Positions 1-7,608 of a stretch of DNA of 64,000 nucleotides are shown piece by piece (positions within the stretch are counted from its first letter, which is position 1; the number at the start of each line of letters is the position of its first letter). The stretch lies in contig JALFJR010000011.1 of NCBI GenBank assembly GCA_022775005.1, positions 1 to 64,000 of the forward strand. Reading direction: 5' to 3'. The notes beneath the pieces are model-generated. The model saw nothing but the letters and a program-made list of their open reading frames with translations, was not told the origin of the DNA and ran no database searches. The stretch comes from Parabacteroides sp. GTDB taxonomy: Bacteria; Bacteroidota; Bacteroidia; Bacteroidales; Tannerellaceae. A program made the translations under genes and the position numbers.

Positions 1-2022
1 AACCCCGACGATTACCAGGTGTGGAAAGACTCCGTGAAGCAGAGCATCCGCGATATGGGAACCCCGTTGAAGTATGACCAGACCTTCAACGTCACCTGGA
101 ACATGCCGCTGCAATACATCCCCGTGCTCGACTGGGCGAACAGCTCGTTGACCTATAACGCCACCTACAACTGGGATAAGGGTGCCGACGTGGCCAGCCC
201 CGAGTTGGAGACCGGCAACATCATCAAGAACCAGCGGCAGATCAACTGGCAAGGCAGCTTCAACCTGCTCTCGCTCTACAACAAGAACAAGTACCTGAAG
301 AAGATCAACCAGAAGTTCCAAGCCAACAGCCGGACGAACCAGCGCAACCAGCCGCAGAAGAAAGAGAAAAAAGAGGTGAAGGTGGAGAAGGAGATCCAGC
401 TGAGCCCCGACAGCGCCATCACCGTGCAGCATGGCATGTTCACCAAGAAGCTGCACATCGTGGCCTATGGAGCCGACGGCAAGCGCTACGCCGTCAAGTT
501 CAAGCCCCTCAACTACGCCCAGGTGCAGATCCTCAACCGAGACACCGCCCACCTGAAGCTGACCATCTATCCCGGTCCGGCGAGTGTAGAGAACGCCTTT
601 GTCAACCTCGCTGAGTATGGCAGCCGCTTCCTCATGATGCTGCGCCGTGTGAACGTGCAATACTCCGTGGTGGATGGCATGATGCTCTCCGGCTATTCAC
701 CTGGCGTAGGCGATATGTTCGGTCAGAAACAGTTGGGCTCTTTGGCGCCCGGCTTGGGCTTCGCCTTTGGCGCGGTGCGTCGCTCCTTCATCGACGAGGC
801 CGACGAGCGGGGCTGGCTGATCCATAGCGACAACATGACCACGCCCGCCATGATCAGCAGCTCCAAGAACCTCAACATCCGCGCCTCCTTGGAGCCGATC
901 GCCGGGTTGAAGATCGAGCTGAACGCCGATCGGGTCGATACCCGCAGCACCGACATCTACTACATGCAGGAGGGGATGCCGCAGCAAATCGGCGGTAGCT
1001 TCACCATGACCACCGTCGCCCTTGGCAGCGCCTTCAAGAGTAGCGGCAACGCCAAGAATGGCTACGCCTCCAAGACCTTCGATAAGTTCCTCGAATACCG
1101 TGCCACCATCGCCAACCGGCTGGAGAAGGCCTATATCGGAATGCCCTATCCCGCCACCGGCTTCCTTGCGGGGCATGTGCTGGCCGGCGAGAGCTATCAG
1201 GGCGGAGAGGTCAGCCCCAATTCAACCGATGTGTTGATCCCCGCCTTCCTGGCCGCCTACACCGGCAAGAACCCCAATAAGGTCAGCCTCACCGCCTTCC
1301 CCTCCGTGCGTAGCCTGTTGCCCAACTGGCGTGTCACCTACGACGGACTGATCAAGATACCGGCCATCAAGAAGCATTTCAAGAGCATGACGCTCAGCCA
1401 CCAATACCGCTGCTCCTACAGCGTGGGCGCCTTCTCCTCCTTCCTCGACTGGGTCGATGCGGGGCAGGACGGCTTGGGCTATATCCGCGACGTGCTGACC
1501 GGCAACCCAACCCCCTCTTCGCCTTACGACATCTCAGCCGTCAGCATCACCGAGGGATTCAGTCCCCTCTTGGGCGTAGATGCCACCATGCTCAACAACG
1601 TCACCGGCAAGGTGGAGCTGCGCAAGACCCGCAACCTCAATCTCAACATCTCCTCCTATCAGCTTGTAGAGTCCAACTCCAACGAGTTCGTGATCGGCTT
1701 GGGCTATAAGATGACAGAGTTCAATAAAGTCTTGAAGATGAAAAAGACCCGCGATTTCAGCAACGATCTCACCGTGCGTCTCGACTTCTCCTATCGCAAG
1801 ATGATGTCGCTCATCCGCAAGATCGAGGATCAGCTGACGCAGGCCACCAGCGGCAACATCGCCAAGACCATCCAGTTCTCGGCCGATTATGGCATCAGCC
1901 GCTCGCTCACCTTCCGGGCCTTCTACGACCTGCAGATCAGCGAGCCGATCGTCTCCACCTCTGCCTATCCTACCTCCAACTCCAGCTATGGCATCAGCCT
2001 ACGCTTCTCGTTGGCGCAGTAA
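1..2022 (+). CDS. sprA: Type IX secretion outer membrane translocon SprA (Sov), C-terminal part
   Basis: The frame is open from the window edge, so only the last 673 or so residues are present; the full protein is usually over 2,000 residues. The segment has long beta-strand stretches typical of the giant SprA barrel, with phrases such as FNVTWNMPLQYIPVLDW and a final barrel strand ending LRFSLAQ. A Lys/Glu-rich linker lies around residues 100-125 of the visible part. SprA forms the outer membrane channel of the type IX secretion system, which exports proteins with a C-terminal sorting domain in Bacteroidota. The GTG at position 19 is internal and not the true start. A second T9SS gene, porT, lies at 33489. 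The next gene is convergent, and the space between holds a dyad-repeat array. Confidence 0.88.
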   Translation, partial: NPDDYQVWKDSVKQSIRDMGTPLKYDQTFNVTWNMPLQYIPVLDWANSSLTYNATYNWDKGADVASPELETGNIIKNQRQINWQGSFNLLSLYNKNKYLKKINQKFQANSRTNQRNQPQKKEKKEVKVEKEIQLSPDSAITVQHGMFTKKLHIVAYGADGKRYAVKFKPLNYAQVQILNRDTAHLKLTIYPGPASVENAFVNLAEYGSRFLMMLRRVNVQYSVVDGMMLSGYSPGVGDMFGQKQLGSLAPGLGFAFGAVRRSFIDEADERGWLIHSDNMTTPAMISSSKNLNIRASLEPIAGLKIELNADRVDTRSTDIYYMQEGMPQQIGGSFTMTTVALGSAFKSSGNAKNGYASKTFDKFLEYRATIANRLEKAYIGMPYPATGFLAGHVLAGESYQGGEVSPNSTDVLIPAFLAAYTGKNPNKVSLTAFPSVRSLLPNWRVTYDGLIKIPAIKKHFKSMTLSHQYRCSYSVGAFSSFLDWVDAGQDGLGYIRDVLTGNPTPSSPYDISAVSITEGFSPLLGVDATMLNNVTGKVELRKTRNLNLNISSYQLVESNSNEFVIGLGYKMTEFNKVLKMKKTRDFSNDLTVRLDFSYRKMMSLIRKIEDQLTQATSGNIAKTIQFSADYGISRSLTFRAFYDLQISEPIVSTSAYPTSNSSYGISLRFSLAQ

Positions 2023-2029
2023 AACGGCC

Positions 2030-2233
2030 ATAGGATTGTTAGTCGTTTCTAACATGCCGACAGCCGTAGCGGAGTCAGAAAAGGACATTTCTAACATGAA
2101 TCCGTTCGGGAACAGCCAGGAAAGGCTATTTCTAACGTGTTCCCGCACGGGAACAGGCAAGAAAAGGACATTTCTAACGTGTTCCCGTTCGGGAACAACC
2201 CAAGAAAGGCTATATCCTAACGTGCCGACATCC
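2030..2233. repeat. Tandem 41-42 nt dyad repeat, three full units plus degenerate ends
   Basis: Full units lie at 2079-2119, 2120-2160 and 2161-2202, with partial units on both sides. Each reads roughly GAAAGGNNATTTCTAACRTG followed by a palindrome such as GTTCCCG-TT-CGGGAAC or GTTCCCG-CA-CGGGAAC. The units alternate between GGACA and GGCTA after the GAAA start. The array fills the gap between the converging 3' ends of sprA and the M14-like gene. There is no T-run after the hairpins, so this is not a plain intrinsic terminator. Confidence 0.85.
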
Positions 2234-2275
2234 ACCGCCATGTAGCAAAAAGCAATCAATACATAATCGAGGCTC

Positions 2276-3133
2276 TCAAAGGATATTGAACAGCAACGTG
2301 TTGGCTAAGGCCAATGGCTTATTGTGGGCAAAGAAGATGATGCCATCGGTGGGCGAGATGATTTCCGCTCGGACGCTGCCCTCGTAGGGATCGATGATGC
2401 GAGCCAGCGGCTCCCCCTCTTGCACCTTGGCTCCCGCCCCCTTCAGGCGATAGAAGATGCCGGCTTGCGGCGTGCGGACGGAGCAGAAGCTGGACTCGTC
2501 GATGACTTGGGGGTTGAAATCGGGGATGCCGACAACGGGCTTGCGGGTGAGACCGATGCGCTGGGCGAAGCGGAGGATCGTGCCGATCATCTCCGCCGTG
2601 ACGGGGCTTTCCACCCCGTCATTCATGCCGCCATAGAGGGAGTAGGCCTTGGTCTCCCAGATCTGCCAGTTGTAGTTGAGCAGGGTGGTGTCGAAGGGGA
2701 GGGGCTGGCGCAGGGTGATGTAGGGCATGCCAAACAGCTTGGCTCCCTCGGTGTCTTCATAGCCGGTGCGCATGAGGCGGACGTGGGGCACGAAGTCGCC
2801 GGAGATGTAGAAGCTGGCCAGCTGGATGCCGTAGGTATAGCCCTTGATCTGCTCGGGCATGGCGCCTTGCGGGTCGCCGGGGAAGATGCGGTTCATGTCG
2901 AGGTCGAAGGTGGGGATGCCCCGGGTGATGGAGTCGATGCCTAAGGGGTTGAGCGCCGGATAGATCTCGACGGTTCCGTTGAGCCGTTCGAGCTGTGCGC
3001 GGATGATTTGGTTCAGCCGGAAGCAGACATACTGGCCCTCCAGCTCGTCGCCATGCGTGCCGGTGACGATACATACCCTCTTGGGGCTATCTCCGTGTTG
3101 GAGTCTGTTTTTTTTGGATGAGCAGTCGCTCAT
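2276..3133 (-). CDS. M14 / succinylglutamate desuccinylase-aspartoacylase family protein
   Basis: The 285-residue protein starts with the zinc-binding block of the AstE/aspartoacylase branch of M14 carboxypeptidases, GTHGDELEG, with His27 and Glu30 as expected ligands. It then shows the family blocks NPLG and DLDMNRIFPG. No signal peptide is seen, so it is probably cytosolic. The D-[LI]-H block that supplies the third zinc ligand is not evident: the stretch between FPG and VPHVR looks about eight residues shorter than in relatives recalled from memory. A C-terminal lipoyl-like beta domain (RLKGAGAKVQEGEPLARI) is usual for the family. It is the last gene of a leftward operon, 33 bp after the alpha-E/transglutaminase gene, which suggests hydrolysis or trimming of a peptide or acyl-amide made by that set. 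The substrate is unknown. Confidence 0.75.
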   Translation of the reverse strand: MSDCSSKKNRLQHGDSPKRVCIVTGTHGDELEGQYVCFRLNQIIRAQLERLNGTVEIYPALNPLGIDSITRGIPTFDLDMNRIFPGDPQGAMPEQIKGYTYGIQLASFYISGDFVPHVRLMRTGYEDTEGAKLFGMPYITLRQPLPFDTTLLNYNWQIWETKAYSLYGGMNDGVESPVTAEMIGTILRFAQRIGLTRKPVVGIPDFNPQVIDESSFCSVRTPQAGIFYRLKGAGAKVQEGEPLARIIDPYEGSVRAEIISPTDGIIFFAHNKPLALANTLLFNIL

Positions 3134-3166
3134 CGATTGGCAGTGCGTTGGATACGATAGTTTGGA

Positions 3167-4567
3167 TCATAGCTCTTCTACGATTACGCGGATTTCCGCT
3201 GTTTGTGTGGCAGCTCCGGTGAAGACACCTCGATTGACGGGGCAATCCTCCGCGTCTCTGCCGTGCGACAGCTTGATATAGCCCCATTCGATGGGGCGGT
3301 TGTGGGTAGGGTCGATGCCCCACCAGGTCCCCTCGTCGTACACCTCTACCCAGGCGTGCGTGGCTCCCTCGCCCTCCATGAAGCCATTGACATAGCGTGC
3401 GGGGATGTGGGCGGCTCGGCAGAGGGCCAAGAGAATGTGGGCATAGTCTTGACAGACGCCTTGCCCCAGGGCGAGGGCCTCTTGCGCCGTGGTGGCGGCG
3501 TGGGTGAGACCGGGCTGGTAGCGCATGTGTTGATAGACCCAGGCGGAGAGGGCGGAGGCTTGGTCGAGCGCGGACTGCCGGGGAAAGGCTTGCGCGATCT
3601 GCGCCATGCTGCTGGTGGCCGCGGTCAGCTTGGAGGGGAGCCGGAAGAGGGGCGAGGGGTCCTCGTCGGGCAGTCGATAGGGGCTTAGCTCCGCCTCGCC
3701 GAGGCTGACGAATACGAAGCTGTCGTGCGGCTCCATCCGATGGCCATACTGGATCGGGTTGCCCCATGTGTCCGTATCGTGCGTCACGCCATCCGAGGGG
3801 TGCAGGAAGAGCGATTGCTTATGCAGCCGCTGGCTGCTGTTCGCGCAGGGCACGCAGCGCAATCGGAAGCCGTGCCGGCTGACCGGCGCGCTGAAGCGGA
3901 GCAGCCTCCCTTTGTAGGCGAGGTCTCGCTGGTTGTAGGCCTCCTCGTCGAGGCAGGTGTCGATCTGCTCGATCAGCGAGAGGTCGTACATGCTCTCCTC
4001 GTTCTCCAGCTGCTTCTTCAGCTCCTCGTAGGCCTCTTTGACCCGGTGGAAGGGGTAGTCGAAGCGGATATGCAGGTCGATGTTCTCCACTAACTTGCCC
4101 ATCTTCAGGAGGCGCCGGATGCGATCGTCGAACACACGCTCGTCGATGGAGCCCCAAAAGGCCAGCAGGTAGTCGGTGATGGGCTGCAGGTTGGTGATGT
4201 TGGTCTCCTTGCGCTCCGCGGCTTTCTGGATCAGGCAGAGCGACAGTTGCACGTAGGAGAGGGTCTCGCTCTTGATCTCCTCCCGCAAGACGATGGCGTT
4301 GTCGTTGGCCGCTACCAGTTCGGCCAGGAGGGAGGCGGGGTTGTTGCCGTCGTACATGTAGCCCAAGCGGAGGCTCTCCGCGTCGGGGTAGGGGTTGCCG
4401 AAGTCGAGCCGCTGATGGAACTCCTCGTAATCCTTGGGTTGCCCGTCGATCATCCGATCGTAGTAGCGACGTAATAAATGCAGACTGATGTACACCCGCT
4501 CGGTGTAGCGCCCCAGCCAATAGAGGCGATTGGCTTTGTTGGCCGGGATTGTATAACACATGACCAT
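3167..4567 (-). CDS. Alpha-E domain / transglutaminase-like protease fusion
   Basis: In 466 residues two domains normally found as separate neighbours are joined. Residues 1 to about 215 form the alpha-E (DUF403) helical domain, recognised by NRLYWLGRYTERVY near the start. Residues about 218-466 are a bacterial transglutaminase-like cysteine protease with its N-terminal beta domain; the triad is Cys372 (GVCQDYAH), His404 (ATHAWVEVY) and Asp419 (GIDPTHN). Families with this pair and a circularly permuted ATP-grasp enzyme are predicted to make and process peptides or amides, but the product is not known. The gene lies 42 bp after the ATP-grasp gene and 33 bp before the M14-like gene. The alpha-E part looks shorter than the roughly 300 residues of stand-alone versions, so an old fusion with loss is possible. 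Confidence 0.85.
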   Translation of the reverse strand: MVMCYTIPANKANRLYWLGRYTERVYISLHLLRRYYDRMIDGQPKDYEEFHQRLDFGNPYPDAESLRLGYMYDGNNPASLLAELVAANDNAIVLREEIKSETLSYVQLSLCLIQKAAERKETNITNLQPITDYLLAFWGSIDERVFDDRIRRLLKMGKLVENIDLHIRFDYPFHRVKEAYEELKKQLENEESMYDLSLIEQIDTCLDEEAYNQRDLAYKGRLLRFSAPVSRHGFRLRCVPCANSSQRLHKQSLFLHPSDGVTHDTDTWGNPIQYGHRMEPHDSFVFVSLGEAELSPYRLPDEDPSPLFRLPSKLTAATSSMAQIAQAFPRQSALDQASALSAWVYQHMRYQPGLTHAATTAQEALALGQGVCQDYAHILLALCRAAHIPARYVNGFMEGEGATHAWVEVYDEGTWWGIDPTHNRPIEWGYIKLSHGRDAEDCPVNRGVFTGAATQTAEIRVIVEEL

Positions 4568-4609
4568 ACCTATATAATATAATTTTGAGTTTTGAGTTTT
4601 GCTTGCTTT

Positions 4610-5926
4610 TTACTTTTCCATGACCCAGGTGTCTTTGAAGCCTCCGCCTTGCGAGGAGTTGACCACGAAGGAGTTGGGGTTGCGCGAGAAGCGGGTCAGG
4701 CCGCTTTTCCACACCTTGGTCTCCCGGCCTGAGATGACGAAGGCACGCAGGTCGGCCTTGCGCTCCACCCGCTCGTTGCCCTCCACGATCTCCAAGTCCT
4801 TGAAGTCGATCACCTCCTGCGCGATCCAGCGGCGGGGCTGCTCGATGATGAGCTGCTTCAGCTCGGCCAATTTCTCGGCGGTGAGGTCTCGCCCAAAGAC
4901 GACGCCATAGCCGCCCGCCTCGCTCACGTCTTTGATGACTAACTGCGAGAGATGGTCGAGTATATAGCGGTAATCTTCCTCGAAATAGGGCAGGTAGGTG
5001 GGCGCGTTGTGGAGGATCGGCTCCTCGTTGAGGTAATATTTAATCATCTTCGGCACGAAATAGTAGATGCCTTTATCGTCGGCCACGCCATTGCCCAAGG
5101 CGTTCACCACGGCCACGTTGCCCTTCTTGTAGGCTTGCATCAGGTTGGGCACGCCCAGCAGGGAGGAGGGCTCGAACACCAACGGGTCCATATACTCGTC
5201 GCTCACCCGGCGATAGAAGCAGCCGACCCGCTGCTTCTCCTTCCAGAGTCCGGTGTAATAGACGATGTCGTTCTCGACCATCAGGTCTCCCGGAAAGGCC
5301 AAGGTGGCTCCGGTCTTCTCGGCCAGATAGGAGTGCTCGAAGAAGGCGGAGTTGTAGCGGCCGGGCGTGAGGATGACGGAGAGCCCCCGGTCGTTGTTCA
5401 TGAACTCCATCATCTCGCGCAGCAGGTCGTTGTAGTTGCGATTGTCGGCCACGGCGTTGTTTTGGAACGTCTCGGGCGAGACCTTGCGGGTGATGGTGCG
5501 GGCGATCATGGGATAGGAGGCACCGGAGGGGATGCGCAGGTTATCCTCGAGGATGAACCAACGGCCGTCTTTGGCCTGCACCAGGTCGATGCCCGAGATG
5601 TGCGCATAGACGTGGTGGATTGGGGTGATTCCCTCGCACTCGGGCAGGTAGCCTTTCGAGGCATAGACAAACTCGGCGGGCACGATGCCGTCGTTCATGA
5701 TCTTCTTCCCGTGATCAATGTCGAAGAGGAACTCGTTGAGCGCGTCCACCCGTTGAATGAGTCCCTTCTCTAAATAGTCCCAGTCCTCCTTGGAGATGAC
5801 GCGCGGAATAGCGTCAAAAGGAAAGAGCTGCTCATTGAATATACCATTCTTATACACGCCAAATCGCACACCAAATCGCTCCATCCAGTTGTTTACAGTG
5901 TCTCTGCTAACAATCAATGTGTCCAT
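4610..5926 (-). CDS. Circularly permuted ATP-grasp type 2 protein (DUF404/DUF407)
   Basis: The 438-residue protein matches the circularly permuted ATP-grasp ligase-like family. Recognisable blocks are the acidic metal/ATP segment ILEDNLRIPSGASYPM near residues 125-140, ILTPGRYNSAFFEHSYLA near 183-200, and the C-terminal glycine-rich VSEAGGYGVVFGRD near 335-350. Such proteins are predicted to form peptide or amide bonds with ATP, and nearly always sit beside alpha-E and transglutaminase genes, as here. It is the first gene of the leftward operon; the start ATG is 357 bp from the divergent gene at 6284. A near-consensus -7 box (TTACTTTG on this strand) lies at 5998-6005. No signal peptide is present, so it is cytosolic. 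Confidence 0.88.
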   Translation of the reverse strand: MDTLIVSRDTVNNWMERFGVRFGVYKNGIFNEQLFPFDAIPRVISKEDWDYLEKGLIQRVDALNEFLFDIDHGKKIMNDGIVPAEFVYASKGYLPECEGITPIHHVYAHISGIDLVQAKDGRWFILEDNLRIPSGASYPMIARTITRKVSPETFQNNAVADNRNYNDLLREMMEFMNNDRGLSVILTPGRYNSAFFEHSYLAEKTGATLAFPGDLMVENDIVYYTGLWKEKQRVGCFYRRVSDEYMDPLVFEPSSLLGVPNLMQAYKKGNVAVVNALGNGVADDKGIYYFVPKMIKYYLNEEPILHNAPTYLPYFEEDYRYILDHLSQLVIKDVSEAGGYGVVFGRDLTAEKLAELKQLIIEQPRRWIAQEVIDFKDLEIVEGNERVERKADLRAFVISGRETKVWKSGLTRFSRNPNSFVVNSSQGGGFKDTWVMEK

Positions 5927-6283
5927 ATCCTTATCGTTTTGAGCAAATCGTTAGGCGGCTTTGCCTGTCTGCTGCAGATTTGTATTGTATTTGTGCGCAA
6001 AGTAAGCCAAAAAGAAAGCGTAACTGTAAATATATAGACAAAATATTATTTTAAAAACCTATATTCTTACAGATTAAAACCGGATTCGAAATATTTACTT
6101 GCGGATTGAAATGCGAGGATAAGCGTGATTTAACACATTGTAAGGTGTTCTTTGTTGTTTTTTAGCGAATCTCGATGCAACTTTTTGGCGGTAAACGCGT
6201 CTTAGCTTACAAAAGAACGTATATTTGTGCGTATTTTAGGTTGAATAGATGGTTGAATTTTATTTAGTAGAGGAGAAACAGAT
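5927..6283. other. Divergent intergenic region with promoters for both sides
   Basis: This AT-rich region separates the leftward ATP-grasp operon from the rightward gene at 6284. A candidate leftward -7 box (TTACTTTG on the minus strand, one mismatch to TAnnTTTG) is at 5998-6005, and a perfect rightward one is at 6220-6227. No convincing -33 TTTG at 19 bp was found for either. No small open frame with a credible start is seen in the rest. Confidence 0.6.
6220..6227 (+). promoter_or_regulatory. Bacteroidetes -7 promoter element for the Gly/Tyr/Trp-repeat gene
   Basis: TATATTTG matches the TAnnTTTG consensus of the Bacteroidetes primary sigma factor exactly. It lies 56 bp before the ATG at 6284. 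The -33 element is not clear. Confidence 0.6.
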
Positions 6284-7579
6284 ATGAAACCCGTGAAATT
6301 GACATCTTTGATGATGATGCTCCTGCTGGCGGCGAACGTGGCTGCCCAAGAGGAGTTTTTTGATGATGTGTATTTCTCTTCCAAAAGCAAGAAAAACAAG
6401 GTTCAGCAGGTAGAAGAGAAGAAGGTGGAGCAGCCTAAGCTGCAGTCCTCTTACCAGGTGTTGCCGGCTGAGCCAGCGGCGAGCACGCAGGCGTCCGCCT
6501 CCGTCAATGGTCGTGACGTGGATGAGTATAACCGCCGTTACTCCGGGGTGGAGGTGGAGGAGCCTTACCGGGAGGATGAGACGGCAGCGGCCGCTCCGGC
6601 GCGCCGGTCGGACAAGGAATATACGCAGCGCATCGTGCGCTATCATTCGCCCAGCAAGGTGACGATCGCCGGTGCCGACCAGGTGGATCTCTATTTGAGC
6701 GATGGCTATTATGGCTACGACTATGATACGGATTACAGCGATGGCCGGGCGAACGTGAGCTTCAATATCAACGTGGGGCCGGGATGGGGCTCCTCCTGGT
6801 ATGCGGGCTGGTATGATCCTTGGTATTATGGCTACAACCCTTGGTGGAGCTATTCCTATTATAGACCCTATTGGGGCTGGGGATGGGGTGGCTATTACGC
6901 CGGCTTCCACTCGCCTTGGTATGATCCTTGGTATTATGGTGGCTTCTACGGTGGCTACTGGGGTGGCTATTGGGGCGGCTACTGGGGTGGTTACTGGGGT
7001 GGTTATTGGGGCCATCATCACTATTACCCCGCCTATTACGCGAAGCCGATGCGCCACTATGCCAACGGGCGTTCGGGCTTCAACAATACGTATGCGGGTG
7101 GCCGAAGCAGCGGCTTGAATGGCCGGAGCAGTGGCTATGCACGTAGCAGTGCCAGTGGAATGACGAATCTGCGTAGCTCGTCTGACCGTTCTTCTGTGAC
7201 CTCGTTGAGCAATGGCCGGAGCGCGGGCAGCGATCGCCGGGCGGCGGCTTACGAATCGGGCGCAGGCCGTAGGGCAGCCAATAGCGCGGCGGTCAGCGGG
7301 TCGGGCAGCGGTTCGACGCTGAGGGGCTCTGGCGTGAATAGCGGTAGCTCACGCACACGGGTTTCCCGTGAGAGCGGCTCGAGCGTTCGTTCCTCCTCGT
7401 CGGTGGATCGTTCGTCTTATAACACGAGTGTCAACCGCTCATCGCAGCTGCGCAGCTCGTCCACATCGAGAAGCAGCTCGTTTGGCTCCTCCTCGATGGG
7501 TAGCTTCGGTGGTGGCCGTTCCAGTGGTGGCGGCGCTGTGAGTGGTGGCGCAAGCCGTGCGGGAGCGGGTCGTAGATAA
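6284..7579 (+). CDS. Secreted Gly/Tyr/Trp-rich repeat protein, function unknown
   Basis: The 431-residue protein has a clear signal peptide (MKPVKLTSLMMMLLLAANVAAQ). A charged segment follows to about residue 145. A core from about 165 to 250 is rich in Gly, Tyr and Trp, with two copies of WYDPWYYG and five tandem GGYW units near 222-243. The last 180 residues are Ser/Arg/Gly-rich with many RSS and GRS steps and no predicted fold. No enzyme domain is seen. It lies 29 bp before a FadL-type outer membrane gene and is probably co-transcribed with it. Possible roles are an envelope-associated or extracellular structural or adhesive protein, but that rests on composition only. The DNA repeats make length variation between strains likely. 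Confidence 0.7.
   Translation: MKPVKLTSLMMMLLLAANVAAQEEFFDDVYFSSKSKKNKVQQVEEKKVEQPKLQSSYQVLPAEPAASTQASASVNGRDVDEYNRRYSGVEVEEPYREDETAAAAPARRSDKEYTQRIVRYHSPSKVTIAGADQVDLYLSDGYYGYDYDTDYSDGRANVSFNINVGPGWGSSWYAGWYDPWYYGYNPWWSYSYYRPYWGWGWGGYYAGFHSPWYDPWYYGGFYGGYWGGYWGGYWGGYWGGYWGHHHYYPAYYAKPMRHYANGRSGFNNTYAGGRSSGLNGRSSGYARSSASGMTNLRSSSDRSSVTSLSNGRSAGSDRRAAAYESGAGRRAANSAAVSGSGSGSTLRGSGVNSGSSRTRVSRESGSSVRSSSSVDRSSYNTSVNRSSQLRSSSTSRSSSFGSSSMGSFGGGRSSGGGAVSGGASRAGAGRR
6951..7011 (+). repeat. 12-bp tandem coding repeat (GGYW units)
   Basis: Five near-identical 12-bp units of the form GGTGGCTAYTGG encode consecutive Gly-Gly-Tyr-Trp steps. Third-position differences between units (GGT/GGC, TAT/TAC) show the array is not a very recent expansion. 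Confidence 0.85.
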
Positions 7580-7608
7580 TAAACAAGCATTTTAAAAAGT
7601 TGAAAGTA

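Noticed and set aside
4952..5773. Long plus-strand frame opposite the ATP-grasp gene
   Set aside because: The minus-strand gene has clear homology and domain order; the opposite frame is a GC-driven shadow with repetitive Gly/Val/His composition.
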